From Hydrogenobacter hydrogenophilus (GTDB taxonomy: Bacteria; Aquificota; Aquificia; Aquificales; Aquificaceae), in the NCBI RefSeq assembly GCF_900215655.1, contig NZ_OBEN01000002.1:62001-126000 (forward strand): a DNA stretch of 64,000 nucleotides, in the 5' to 3' direction. Of the stretch, positions 25,976 to 34,901 are shown in pieces (positions within the stretch are counted from its first letter, which is position 1; each line of letters begins with the position of its first letter). Under the pieces are notes generated by a model. The model saw only the letters and a program-made list of their open reading frames with translations. It had not been told where the DNA came from and ran no database searches. The position numbers and the translations under genes were made by a program.

Positions 25976-26991
25976 TAGATCTTTACCTCTTTGGGGCTTA
26001 GGTTTCTTAGTTCTTCTGTTAGTCTTTCGTTAAAATGCTGGAGGTAGAACTCGCTGGCTACTCTTATGGCATTCTTTATAGCTTTTGCATTTGCTCTTCC
26101 GTGAGTTATTATAACGGGCTTTTTTGCACCCAATAGAGGTATACCTCCGTACTCTGCAAAATCCGCCTTCTTTTTAAAGTTATTGAGGGCAGGTTTCATA
26201 AGCAAGGCTCCTATTTTGGCAAGCAAGCTCTTTTGAACCTCTTCCTTGATCATCTGCAAAACTGCCATACCAAGACTTTCACTAGCTTTTAGTATCACAT
26301 TTCCCACAAAACCGTCGCACACTATCACATCAAAGGTCCCAGCGTATATATCCCTCCCCTCTGCATTTCCTAAAAAGTTCAGCTTGCTTTTTTTGAGAAG
26401 TATGTAAGATTCCCTCACAAGCTCGTTGCCTTTACCTTCCTCCTCACCTATGCTGAGAATGCCTACTCTTGGATTCTGTATGCCAAGGATCTCCTTAGCG
26501 TAAGTATGTCCTATTATGGCAAACTGCAAAAGGTGCTTAGGTTTGCAATCCACATTTGCGCCTACATCAATAAGAACCGTCCTACCCTTTGGATTAGGCA
26601 GAGCTACACCTATGGCTGGTCTTTCTATACCTTCAAGAGCACCCACCAAAAACTTACCTACGGTAAGTACCGCTCCAGTGTTTCCTGCAGAAACCAACCC
26701 ATCCGCCAGATTTTCTCTGAGCAATAGCCCAGCAACATATAGAGATGATTTCTTCTTTTTGAGCACATTTGAAGGAGGCTCACCCATACCTACTACATCT
26801 TCCGCATGGACTATTTGAAGTCTGTCTTTATCGTAATTCTTTCCCAATATGTTTTCTATTCTCTCTTGCTGGCCTACGAGGTAGAGGATTAGATCAAATT
26901 CTTTGGAAGCCAACAAACATCCTTTAACTATCTCTTCGGGGGCGTAGTCTCCCCCCATACAGTCAACTGCTATTCTTGGCTTATCCATCAA
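25975..26991 (-). CDS. plsX: Phosphate acyltransferase PlsX
   Basis: The protein has 338 residues. It converts acyl-ACP to acyl-phosphate, the first step of phosphatidic acid synthesis with PlsY. Seen: [44 protein letters not shown], and [18 protein letters not shown]. It overlaps rpmF by 4 bases and abuts fabH. It is a peripheral membrane enzyme. Confidence 0.97.
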   Translation of the reverse strand: MMDKPRIAVDCMGGDYAPEEIVKGCLLASKEFDLILYLVGQQERIENILGKNYDKDRLQIVHAEDVVGMGEPPSNVLKKKKSSLYVAGLLLRENLADGLVSAGNTGAVLTVGKFLVGALEGIERPAIGVALPNPKGRTVLIDVGANVDCKPKHLLQFAIIGHTYAKEILGIQNPRVGILSIGEEEGKGNELVRESYILLKKSKLNFLGNAEGRDIYAGTFDVIVCDGFVGNVILKASESLGMAVLQMIKEEVQKSLLAKIGALLMKPALNNFKKKADFAEYGGIPLLGAKKPVIITHGRANAKAIKNAIRVASEFYLQHFNERLTEELRNLSPKEVKI

Positions 26992-27173
26992 CTGATTTTA
27001 ATAACTTCCCTACCTTTGTAGTGCCCACAGTATGGACATACCCTGTGGGGAAGTATAAGCTCTCCGCAGTTAGGGCACGAAGAAAGGGACAAAGGCTTTA
27101 CCTTTGAAAAAAAGTTCTGTGCTCTTCTCTGATCTCTTCTCCATCTGGATGTTTTCCTTTTAGGAACAGCCAT
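26988..27173 (-). CDS. rpmF: 50S ribosomal protein L32
   Basis: This 61-residue protein is basic, with the L32 start MAVPKRKTSRWRRDQRRAQ and a zinc knuckle CPNC...CPYC (about 33-36 and 46-49). It is the first gene of the rpmF-plsX-fabH-ATPase operon, with a strong ribosome-binding site nine bases before the ATG. Confidence 0.97.
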   Translation of the reverse strand: MAVPKRKTSRWRRDQRRAQNFFSKVKPLSLSSCPNCGELILPHRVCPYCGHYKGREVIKIS

Positions 27174-27182
27174 AATTCATTG

Positions 27183-27216
27183 CCTCCTGAGCTAAGAGTT
27201 TATTGATTATATTATA
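27183..27216 (-). promoter_or_regulatory. -10 box(es) and ribosome-binding site of rpmF
   Basis: On the minus strand two overlapping TATAAT boxes lie at 27206-27216, followed by AGGAGG (27183-27188) nine bases before the rpmF ATG. No convincing -35 hexamer at 16-18 bases is seen. This drives the ribosomal protein/lipid operon. Confidence 0.45.
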
Positions 27217-27305
27217 ACATCAAACCCACAACATGAATTTTTTATAAAGCTTATCATATCCTTAGTAGGAAACATCTGGATACGCAAATATAATTAACTT
27301 TCCCG

Positions 27306-29987
27306 ATGAAGAGGAGAAAAAACAGCTACAACTTTGATAGGCTTGTGGAGTTTGCAAAAAAGGATATAAAGGAGCTGTTTTATTCCTTGGATAGCTCAGA
27401 AGAGGGGTTATCTACACATGAGGCAAAGAGAAGACTTGAGATATTTGGCAGTAATGAGATAGTTCATGAAAAGCCAGCCCCATGGTACATAGAGTTATTA
27501 AAAGCCTTTATAAATCCCTTCATCGGGATTCTCGTGTTTCTTGCAATGGTATCCTATATGACGGATGTTCTCTTTGCACCTCCAGACGAAAGGGACTGGA
27601 GCACCATAATCATCATAAGCGTGATGGTAATAGTGAGCGGTGTTTTGCGCTTCTTGCAGGAGTATAAGTCTAATCTTGAAGCCCAAAAGCTCAAAGCCAT
27701 GGTTCACACTACTGTATTGGTCAAAAGAAGGGACGAGGGTATAGTGGAAATAAACATAGAGGAGGTTGTTCCTGGTGATATAGTTTATCTGTCTGCGGGA
27801 GACTTGGTACCTGCTGACCTAAGGATTCTACGTTCAAAAGATCTATTTGTAAATCAGGCGGTTCTTACTGGAGAGTCCGAGCCCGTTGAGAAGTACCCAA
27901 ACCTTATCAAAGAGCTTCTAGAAAAACCAACCCCTTTGGACCTTGAAAATATTTGCTTTATGGGAACAAGCGTGGCGAGCGGTTCTGGTATAGGCGTAGT
28001 ACTGGCTACCGGTGAAAGCACTTATTTAGGTTCTATAGCTAAAAGCCTTGTAGGTCGTAGATCCCAAACGAGCTTTGAGAAAGGTGTTAACGAAGTTAGT
28101 AAACTTCTCATCAAGTTTATAGCGGTTATATTCCCGTTAGTTTTTGTTATAAACGGACTCACAAAAGGAAGCTGGTTTGATGCTCTTTTGTTTGCTCTTG
28201 CGGTAGCGGTAGGAATCACACCAGAAATGCTACCCATGATAGTGACTACTAACCTTGCAAAAGGTGCAGTGGCGATGGCAAGGCGCAAAACCATAGTGAA
28301 GAGGCTTGACTCTATACAAAATCTTGGCTCTATGGATGTGCTATGTACAGACAAAACGGGTACCCTTACACTTAACAAGGTGATCCTTGTAAAGTACATG
28401 GACATACACGGAGAAGAGGAAGAGAGGGTGCTTAGACATGCTTTTTTAAACAGCTATTACCAAACGGGTCTGAAGAACCTCCTTGATGTAGCCATTTTAG
28501 AGTACGGCAGAGAAAAAGGCATGGAAGGAAGCGTATTAGAGAAGGTCTACAAGAAAGTAGATGAGATACCCTTTGATTTTGTTAGGAGAAGGATGTCCGT
28601 GGTTTTAGAAAGTACTGTTGCAGGAGGTAAAAAGAGACAGCTCATCACAAAAGGTGCGGTAGAAGAGGTTCTTTCTGTGTGTAGTTTGGTGGAGTACAAA
28701 GGCCGTGTGATCCCTCTTACTGACAAAATAAAAGCTGAAGTGCTCCAGATGGTAGAAAAGTTATACGAAGATGGCATGAGAGTGCTTGCAGTAGCTCAAA
28801 AAAACCATGTACCCCCGGAAGGTATTTTTGGAGTTAAGGACGAGAGTAATATGGTGCTTATGGGTTTTTTGGCTTTTCTTGACCCACCCAAAGAAACCGC
28901 TCCCCAAGCTGTACAGGCACTAAAAGCCTGTGGTGTAGATATAAAGATACTAACAGGGGACAATCACATAGTGGCTAAAAAGATATGCAAAGAAGTAGGA
29001 ATAGATGTAAAGCATGTACTTTTGGGAGATCAAATAGAAAGAATGAGTGATGAAGAACTCATGGGTGTGATAGAAGAAACAACCATATTTGCCAAGCTAA
29101 CTCCTGCACAGAAAGCGAGGATAATAAAAGTTCTAAAAAGTAAGGGACACATAGTAGGCTTTCTGGGAGACGGTATAAACGATACACCTGCTATGAGAGA
29201 AGCTGATGTAGCCATATCCGTAGATAATGCTGTTGATATAGCAAAGGAATCTGCAGATGTAATTCTTTTGGAAAAAAACCTTATGGTACTTAAAAACGGT
29301 GTTGTAGAAGGAAGAAAGACTTTTGCCAACATAGCCAAGTATATATCCATAACCGCAAGTTCTAACTTCGGAAATGTCTTTTCTGTACTTGTTGCCAGCG
29401 TCTTTCTACCTTTCTTACCCATGGCTCCACTCCAACTTCTTTTTCTAAACCTTACTTATGATCTTTCTATGACATCTATACCCTTTGATAGAGTAGATAA
29501 AGAGTACATAGAAGGACCCAAAAGGTGGTCTGCAAAAAGAATTAGAAACTTTATGCTGTGGTTTGGACCTGCCAGCTCCCTTTTTGATATTTTTACTTTC
29601 GCTATGCTGTTTTTTGTCGTATGTCCGGCAGTATTAGGCACTTATAACCATCTGTCTACCGGATTAAAAAATCAGTTTGTATCTCTTTTTCAAACTGGGT
29701 GGTTTGTTGAAAGCCTTTGGACGCAAACTATGGTAGTTTACATGCTAAGGACAAAAAAACTTCCTCTAATAGGAAGTTTTCCCGGACTATTAGTTGTTCT
29801 TTTCACTGCCATAGCTTTGTTTATAGGTAGCCTCTTGCCTTTTACAGTGTTTGGTGAGAAACTTGGTATGAGACCTCTTCCAAGTCTTTATTTCTGGTAT
29901 GTTCTTTTACCTGCCATAATGGGATACCTCACACTGGCTCAATTTTTAAAAGGCAGGTTCATCAAAAGGTACGGTGATCTTTTTTAA
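27306..29987 (+). CDS. mgtA: Mg2+-importing P-type ATPase (MgtA type)
   Basis: This 893-residue P3B pump has actuator TGES, M4 GITPEMLPMIVTTNLAKGAV, phosphorylation site CTDKTGTLTLNK, hinge GDGINDTPAMREADVAIS, and M6 NLTYDLSMTSIPFDRVDKE; these match MgtA/MgtB closely. It imports Mg2+ down its gradient coupled to ATP. It is a diverged paralogue of the ATPase at 22647-25079, with the rpmF-plsX-fabH genes between them. It convergently overlaps the CsgG-like gene by 4 bases. Confidence 0.93.
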   Translation: MKRRKNSYNFDRLVEFAKKDIKELFYSLDSSEEGLSTHEAKRRLEIFGSNEIVHEKPAPWYIELLKAFINPFIGILVFLAMVSYMTDVLFAPPDERDWSTIIIISVMVIVSGVLRFLQEYKSNLEAQKLKAMVHTTVLVKRRDEGIVEINIEEVVPGDIVYLSAGDLVPADLRILRSKDLFVNQAVLTGESEPVEKYPNLIKELLEKPTPLDLENICFMGTSVASGSGIGVVLATGESTYLGSIAKSLVGRRSQTSFEKGVNEVSKLLIKFIAVIFPLVFVINGLTKGSWFDALLFALAVAVGITPEMLPMIVTTNLAKGAVAMARRKTIVKRLDSIQNLGSMDVLCTDKTGTLTLNKVILVKYMDIHGEEEERVLRHAFLNSYYQTGLKNLLDVAILEYGREKGMEGSVLEKVYKKVDEIPFDFVRRRMSVVLESTVAGGKKRQLITKGAVEEVLSVCSLVEYKGRVIPLTDKIKAEVLQMVEKLYEDGMRVLAVAQKNHVPPEGIFGVKDESNMVLMGFLAFLDPPKETAPQAVQALKACGVDIKILTGDNHIVAKKICKEVGIDVKHVLLGDQIERMSDEELMGVIEETTIFAKLTPAQKARIIKVLKSKGHIVGFLGDGINDTPAMREADVAISVDNAVDIAKESADVILLEKNLMVLKNGVVEGRKTFANIAKYISITASSNFGNVFSVLVASVFLPFLPMAPLQLLFLNLTYDLSMTSIPFDRVDKEYIEGPKRWSAKRIRNFMLWFGPASSLFDIFTFAMLFFVVCPAVLGTYNHLSTGLKNQFVSLFQTGWFVESLWTQTMVVYMLRTKKLPLIGSFPGLLVVLFTAIALFIGSLLPFTVFGEKLGMRPLPSLYFWYVLLPAIMGYLTLAQFLKGRFIKRYGDLF

Positions 29988-30769
29988 CTACCGGGTTGTA
30001 CTTCTTGTTTTTCCTCTTTCTTTGGTGGTGCAGGCCTTTGCACTATCTTGTCGGGCACTAACTTCTCAGCTAAGGAGTTAGCTATTTGGACCACCACATC
30101 TCTTGCTACCATGTCCAAAGATAAGTTTTTGCTGACGCTCCAACCACCACCTGCAGCACCGCTTCCTCCCCATCCTGCACCAAAAAGTCCCCAGGAGGAC
30201 TTTTCTGAGCTTGCATCAAAAGATTGAGAAAAAGCTACTTCAAGAGTTTCTGGTTTCATCACATTCACATCAACGCCAAGCTTGGCAATGTCTTTCTTTA
30301 CATTTATAGCTCCAAGAATGGGTATAAGTCCACCTCCAAGCGCTCCACCGCTTCTTTCAAGCTCAAGAGCTGTGATAGAACCCAAAATGGTGTAATCCAC
30401 CTTAGGAGGCTTTACTTCTTGTCCTGTAGCAGCAAGAAGTTTCTTCATCTTTTCATACTGTTCTAAGTCCACTATCTTAAAACAGTTTGTTGCTTTTAGT
30501 GCATTTGTCAACATGGTGGAAAGTCCTTTGCCAAACCCCTTTACTCCACCGCTACCTGAAAGCACCTCATAAATGTAAGCGAGTTTTGGATTTCCAGCAT
30601 AGGAATCTTGGCAGGAGTTAGCCTTACAGTCAAACTCCATCACCATTATAGAATAAACTGGAGCAGAACACTTAACCACAGGTATCTGTCTTTCCGTAGT
30701 CTTTGTGTTGCTCTCTTCTGCAAAAGTTAGAGACGCTAAAAGCGATACACCCAAGATAGTCCTTCTCAT
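29984..30769 (-). CDS. CsgG/HfaB-like exported protein
   Basis: This 261-residue protein has a signal peptide (MRRTILGVSLLASLTFA). The middle resembles the CsgG family: STMLTNALKATNCFKIVDLEQYEKMKKLL, then DYTILGSITALELERSGGALGGG, a glycine-rich pore-lip-like stretch, and VVVQIANSLAEKLV. No lipobox cysteine follows the signal, unlike classical CsgG. CsgG forms outer-membrane secretion channels for curli, but no other curli genes are present. Three cysteines before residue 60 could form disulfides. The assignment is to the superfamily only. Confidence 0.6.
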   Translation of the reverse strand: MRRTILGVSLLASLTFAEESNTKTTERQIPVVKCSAPVYSIMVMEFDCKANSCQDSYAGNPKLAYIYEVLSGSGGVKGFGKGLSTMLTNALKATNCFKIVDLEQYEKMKKLLAATGQEVKPPKVDYTILGSITALELERSGGALGGGLIPILGAINVKKDIAKLGVDVNVMKPETLEVAFSQSFDASSEKSSWGLFGAGWGGSGAAGGGWSVSKNLSLDMVARDVVVQIANSLAEKLVPDKIVQRPAPPKKEEKQEVQPGS

Positions 30770-30829
30770 CTTCCTCCTCCTGATGCGTTATTATAATACT
30801 ATAACACCTCTCAATGGGGATATCTGACA

Positions 30830-32338
30830 ATGGGTTTACTTAAACTTGCTCTTTGCGTGCTTTTTTTATTCTGGTTGGTGGCGTGTGGAGGAGGTCAAAA
30901 GAGTGTGGACATAGTCCTGAAACTAAACACCTCCATTGCGCCCTATTACACAAAGGTATCAATTAGAGTTTCGGGTGAAGAGTTTGAACCCATAGTGCAG
31001 ACTAAGGAAGGTATCTTTTATCCGGGAGATAAGGTATCTTTTTCTGTGAGCGTTCCTGAAGGTAGTGAAAGACTTATAGAATCTGCCATATACGATCCTG
31101 AGGGTAATCCTGTTTATTACGCAAATAAAACAGTAGACCTGCAAAAAGATACCACCTTAATAATGGACATGAAACCTTCTCAACAGAGTGTTTCCTCTTA
31201 TGAAGTTTTTGCTGATAAATGGAAGCCAGCAAAAGATGTGGACTTCTACCTTCTGAGTGAAGACCTTTATAGCTTAAACGCAAACTTTTCAACCTCTCAA
31301 AGTGAGTCCGCTTACATGGTAGGTTCTTATGTTGCTTACTATGATGGTAAAGGCTGGAGACTTAGGTATCTTCAAGAACCTTCTAATACGGAGCTCTTAA
31401 TTTACAGAAAGTACAACTTACCATTTAGTCTTCCTGAGGGCATAAGCAGTATGGAGGTTTACGGCTCTTATGAAGGTGTGTTAAGCGCAAAAGATACCTT
31501 TTTGAGTGTATCTTCTGAAAAGATGCTCTCAGACGGTACGCTCATCTTCACAGGTTATGCTGATGGACTTTTTTATTCTGTAGCCAAAAACTCTGTGAAC
31601 TTCCAAAGGGCTTGTCAGGAGGAGGGTGAGTGTAAAGTTTTGGATGTACACTTTACAGGAGAAAAACCTGACGCTTATAGGCTCTTTGGGGAATACGCTG
31701 GCATAAGGTTTCCCGTATCGTACCGAGAGCTTTTTGTATACAAACCTTACTTGACTTATTACCTTCAGGTGCTTGGTACTGTAAAAGAACCGTGTGTTAT
31801 GCGATACAGTACCTTCATCAAGTTGCAGAACTTTACTGGAAGCGCTCTTTTGGAAATGAAACTTAAAAGTATAAACTTTGAAGGTTTAAGTCCTTCTGCA
31901 AAGCTCCGTATTTACTCAACGGATGGAAACTTCACAATGGAAGGCTCCTGCGAAAGCTCAGCGAGAGGAGTTATCCAAATACCCTACGAAGGAGAGCTGT
32001 ATGTAGAAGCAGGATACCCAAACGGTAAAAGAATAGGCGTACGTTTGGCTCCTGGGGATAACAAGGTGTCCTTTCCACAAGCTAACCTTGAGGTATCCAA
32101 ATACGAGCTTACGGATAAATACATCCTTTTAAAGTTTAAGAAAGACAGTGATCTATTATGGTGTTCTCTCAATCTTTCTCAAGAAGGTACGGAACTTACC
32201 GTTGACAGGATTCCTCCGTGGAGAAGCTACATAAAGCTCATAAGGATGTTTGATAAGCTCCCAAACTACACTCTCAGATGCTATTCCAAAGACGGGACCT
32301 ATTATGTAGAAGTAAGCTCCCAAAAGGTTTTATATTAA
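30830..32338 (+). CDS. Predicted lipoprotein of unknown function
   Basis: I do not recognise this 502-residue exported protein. The signal peptide LKLALCVLFLFWLVAC ends in a lipobox cysteine followed by GGG. The rest is rich in beta-strand patterns and aromatic residues (for example VSIRVSGEEFEPIVQ), suggesting several sandwich domains, with a few scattered cysteines that may pair. It is divergent from the CsgG-like gene (60-base gap with TATAAT-like boxes both ways) and 5 bases before moaD. Confidence 0.75.
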   Translation: MGLLKLALCVLFLFWLVACGGGQKSVDIVLKLNTSIAPYYTKVSIRVSGEEFEPIVQTKEGIFYPGDKVSFSVSVPEGSERLIESAIYDPEGNPVYYANKTVDLQKDTTLIMDMKPSQQSVSSYEVFADKWKPAKDVDFYLLSEDLYSLNANFSTSQSESAYMVGSYVAYYDGKGWRLRYLQEPSNTELLIYRKYNLPFSLPEGISSMEVYGSYEGVLSAKDTFLSVSSEKMLSDGTLIFTGYADGLFYSVAKNSVNFQRACQEEGECKVLDVHFTGEKPDAYRLFGEYAGIRFPVSYRELFVYKPYLTYYLQVLGTVKEPCVMRYSTFIKLQNFTGSALLEMKLKSINFEGLSPSAKLRIYSTDGNFTMEGSCESSARGVIQIPYEGELYVEAGYPNGKRIGVRLAPGDNKVSFPQANLEVSKYELTDKYILLKFKKDSDLLWCSLNLSQEGTELTVDRIPPWRSYIKLIRMFDKLPNYTLRCYSKDGTYYVEVSSQKVLY

Positions 32339-32343
32339 ATAAA

Positions 32344-32577
32344 ATGAAACTCCTTTACTTTTCCATACTGAGAGAGAGATTGAAAAAGGATCAGGAAGAG
32401 ATAGATTTTAGCGGTAGTGTGAGAGAACTTAGGCTTGAACTTGTTCGCAGATATCCAGATCTCAAGGACCTTTTGGAGAGAATAAAATTTGCAGTTAACG
32501 AAGAGTATGTGAGTGATGACTACCAGCTCAAGGGCAACGAAAGGGTGGCTCTTATACCTCCTGTTAGCGGTGGATAA
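32344..32577 (+). CDS. moaD: Molybdopterin synthase sulfur-carrier subunit MoaD
   Basis: This 77-residue ubiquitin-like protein starts MKLLYFSILRERL and ends in PPVSGG, the GG tail that is thiocarboxylated to deliver sulfur to molybdopterin. The start is set at 32344; upstream in-frame codons belong to the preceding gene. The mogA gene for the next step is at 46355-46888. No moaE is nearby. The last codons overlap the GTG start of the heptosyltransferase gene. Confidence 0.9.
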   Translation: MKLLYFSILRERLKKDQEEIDFSGSVRELRLELVRRYPDLKDLLERIKFAVNEEYVSDDYQLKGNERVALIPPVSGG

Positions 32578-33496
32578 GAAAGCTCTTATTGTAAGATTAT
32601 CCTCCTTAGGCGACGTGGTGCTCTCTTCGTGTGTTGTAGAACCTCTCAAAGACATGGGTTATCATCCTCATCTTCTTACTTTTGAACCTTATGGAGATAT
32701 ATTTGAAGATGACAAAAGACTAAGCGTAATACAGGTAAAAAAAGAAGAACTCTTTCAAGAGGATACCCTTAAAAAATTGAAAGGTTTTGATTTATATGTG
32801 GACCTTCAGAAAAATCTAAAGACCATTGTCCTTAGGCTTTTTATAAGAGGCTCTTGGAAGAGCTACAACAAGCAGAGCATAAGGAGAAGGTTAGCGGTAT
32901 ATGTTAAAGCCCTCAGAAAACCTTACCACGTAGTAGACGCTTATCTGGAGGCTATCGGTCAGAAGGGATTTAGACCTAACATAGAAGTCTCAGAGGAAAG
33001 ACTAAGAGCGTGGAAGGAAAAGCTTGGAGATAACTTTGTGTGTATAGCACCTGGTGCCAGGTACAAGAAGAAAAGGTATCCCTATTTTAAACAGGTGGTG
33101 GACCTTCTAAAGAAAGAAGGTATTAAGGTGGTTTTGGTAGGAGATGGACAAGACAGGCTTTTGACAGAAGGGTTTGATGGCGTAAATCTGTGTGGTGAAC
33201 TTTCTCTTGTTGATACTCTTGCAGTTATCAAGCTGGCTCGTGCCTTTGTAGGTAATGATTCTGGGCTTTTACACATGGCAAGGGCGGTAGGCACAAAAGC
33301 GGTTCAGATATACGGAGGTACACACCCCACCTTGGGCTTTTCTTTGTATCCAGATGAGGGGATAGTTCTCCTAAAAAACTTAAAGTGTCAACCTTGTGAT
33401 CCTCACGGAAAAGGCCATTGCAAACTAAAAACTTATGAGTGTTTGCAAATAGAGCCTCAGACAGTAGCATCTGCTCTGCTTACACTAATTAGGTGA
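32570..33496 (+). CDS. Heptosyltransferase (GT9), LPS core
   Basis: This 308-residue GT-B enzyme of family 9 has KKALIVRLSSLGDVVLSSCVV at the start (the typical RLxSLGDV), a central CIAPGARYKKKRYPY, and the nucleotide-sugar site FVGNDSGLLHMARAVGTKAVQIYG. It adds heptose (or a related sugar) to the lipid A-Kdo core. The GTG start at 32570 overlaps the GG codons of moaD. C-terminal CxxC...C (KCQPCDPHGKGHC) is common in this family. Confidence 0.88.
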   Translation: MDKKALIVRLSSLGDVVLSSCVVEPLKDMGYHPHLLTFEPYGDIFEDDKRLSVIQVKKEELFQEDTLKKLKGFDLYVDLQKNLKTIVLRLFIRGSWKSYNKQSIRRRLAVYVKALRKPYHVVDAYLEAIGQKGFRPNIEVSEERLRAWKEKLGDNFVCIAPGARYKKKRYPYFKQVVDLLKKEGIKVVLVGDGQDRLLTEGFDGVNLCGELSLVDTLAVIKLARAFVGNDSGLLHMARAVGTKAVQIYGGTHPTLGFSLYPDEGIVLLKNLKCQPCDPHGKGHCKLKTYECLQIEPQTVASALLTLIR

Positions 33497-33836
33497 GCCT
33501 TTCAAGAAGATTGTTAGCTCCGTTGAGCTTTTGGTATGCAGAAGATATGACATAGTAAAGCTGTTCTCCCTCTGCTACTGTAAGGTCATACAGAGTCGCC
33601 TTCATATCTTTTAGCACATTGTAAAGGGTCGTGTAGAGAGATGCGTCTAACTTTTTTTCGGGATTAGGGATCTCTCTGTAGATGCTGAGTATGTAATCGC
33701 ACATACCTTTTATGCTCCTGGCGATGTTGAGCACCTCCTCATCAAAGCTGTACATCTGCAAGACCTCTTGGTACAGATCTTCTATTTCTTTGGCAACGCT
33801 TTTAAACAGTAAGTCCTCAAGGTATGCTATATCCAT
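33489..33836 (-). CDS. Small helical protein of unknown function
   Basis: This 115-residue acidic helical protein has no signal or membrane segment (MDIAYLEDLLFKSVAKEIEDL...). It may be a small four-helix bundle with YDLTVAEGEQLYYVISSAYQKL at the end. It converges on the heptosyltransferase gene with an 8-base overlap. A TATAAT box sits about 20 bases upstream inside a short inverted repeat CTCAA...TTGAG. The function is unknown. Confidence 0.65.
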   Translation of the reverse strand: MDIAYLEDLLFKSVAKEIEDLYQEVLQMYSFDEEVLNIARSIKGMCDYILSIYREIPNPEKKLDASLYTTLYNVLKDMKATLYDLTVAEGEQLYYVISSAYQKLNGANNLLERLT

Positions 33837-33892
33837 GGCTCAAACCTCAATTATAATTTGAGTCAGATGGAAAAAATTTTCAAGTTATGAGA

Positions 33893-33957
33893 GAGGGTGT
33901 TTGAAAAAGCCCAGAGCATTGACAGAACTTGGTTTCTTAAAACAGCCTTCAAAAGCC
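33893..33957 (-). mobile_element. Relic of the IS end seen at 13621-14076
   Basis: Starting GAGGGTGTTTGAAAAAG, these 65 bases match the reverse complement of the right end of the IS element at 14076-14012 with about eight differences, including the transposase C-terminal coding part. No other element end is found nearby. The remnant fills the space upstream of the SAM hydrolase gene. Confidence 0.75.
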
Positions 33958-34071
33958 TAACAAGCTATAATAATATAGGTGTGATTACCCTTAGCTGTCT
34001 TTTGAAGGTAGCAAGCATGGTTAGCTCCTTTTCAGAGTGGAGGGACTACCGAAGTCTTGGAGGACAAAGCT

Positions 34072-34851
34072 TTGGGAATTATTAAACACTCTGTGAGACC
34101 CATAGTGGGACTTCTTACAGACTTTGGCACAAAGGACGGTTTTGTTGGTGCTATGAAAGGAGTCATGTTGTCTATTAACCCAGAGCTTCAACTTGTGGAC
34201 ATAAGCCACCAAGTAGAACCCTTCAATGTGCTTGAGGGAGCGCTTTTGTTGAAAGCTCACTATAGGTACTTTCCAGAAAACACCATCTTTGTATGTGTGG
34301 TAGACCCGGGGGTAGGTTCTCAGAGAGAGCCTTTAGCACTAAGGTGCGGTAAGTACTTTTTTGTAGGTCCTCACAACGGCATCTTTGACCTTGCTTTGAA
34401 AGATATAAAAGAGAATATCTTTGCTTACAAGATAGAGAGGTTCACCCTGCCAAGAATTAACGAAACCTTTCACGGAAGGGATGTCTTTGCACCTGTAGCG
34501 GGACACATTAGCAAAGGTACACCTTTGGAAAATGTAGGTAAAAGGATAGAGTACAAGTTTTTGTTAGATTGGGAAGAGCCAAAACTTTTGGGAAATAAAG
34601 TAGTTGGGAAGATTATCTACTTTGACAAGTTTGGCAACTGTATTACCAATATCCCGTGCGGAAACTACATATACGGAGAGTTCAGAGGAAGAAAATTGGA
34701 TGTTGTTTCTTACTTCCTTCAAAAGAAAGAAAAGGAACCGGCCTTTGTGTGCGGAAGCTTTGGCTACATGGAACTATTTATACCTATGGGCAATGCACAA
34801 GCTCTCTTAGAAGTCAAAAGGGGAGAAGAGGTGATTCTTTACACATCTTAA
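34072..34851 (+). CDS. SAM hydrolase (adenosine-forming), DUF62 family
   Basis: This 259-residue protein of the SAM hydroxide adenosyltransferase/fluorinase-like family has LLTDFGTKDGFVGAMKGV, VVDPGVGS, VGPHNGIF and NETFHGRDVFAPVAGH. These enzymes split SAM to adenosine and methionine using water. A GGAGG at 34058-34062 puts the start at TTG 34072; there is no ATG before the conserved GLLTDFG. An IS relic lies just upstream. Confidence 0.88.
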   Translation: MGIIKHSVRPIVGLLTDFGTKDGFVGAMKGVMLSINPELQLVDISHQVEPFNVLEGALLLKAHYRYFPENTIFVCVVDPGVGSQREPLALRCGKYFFVGPHNGIFDLALKDIKENIFAYKIERFTLPRINETFHGRDVFAPVAGHISKGTPLENVGKRIEYKFLLDWEEPKLLGNKVVGKIIYFDKFGNCITNIPCGNYIYGEFRGRKLDVVSYFLQKKEKEPAFVCGSFGYMELFIPMGNAQALLEVKRGEEVILYTS

Positions 34852-34882
34852 CCAATTCTTAACACTTCTTAGGCAGTATATT
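34848..34882 (+). promoter_or_regulatory. Pho-box-like direct repeats and -10 of the pst operon
   Basis: TTAACC (34848), TTAACA (34859) and TTAGGC (34869) recur at 11- and 10-base steps, one helical turn apart, and TATATT (34877-34882) follows as a -10. Direct repeats replacing the -35 are the layout of PhoB/PhoP-activated promoters, here directly before the phosphate transporter genes. There is no good -35 hexamer at the normal place. Confidence 0.5.
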
Positions 34883-34901
34883 AGAGCAAGGAGGTAGAAA
34901 C

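Noticed and set aside
33946-34008. Riboswitch upstream of the SAM hydrolase gene
   Set aside because: A SAM-riboswitch would be attractive, but only a simple inverted repeat in IS-derived DNA is seen; none of the conserved core elements of known SAM-sensing RNAs is recognisable.
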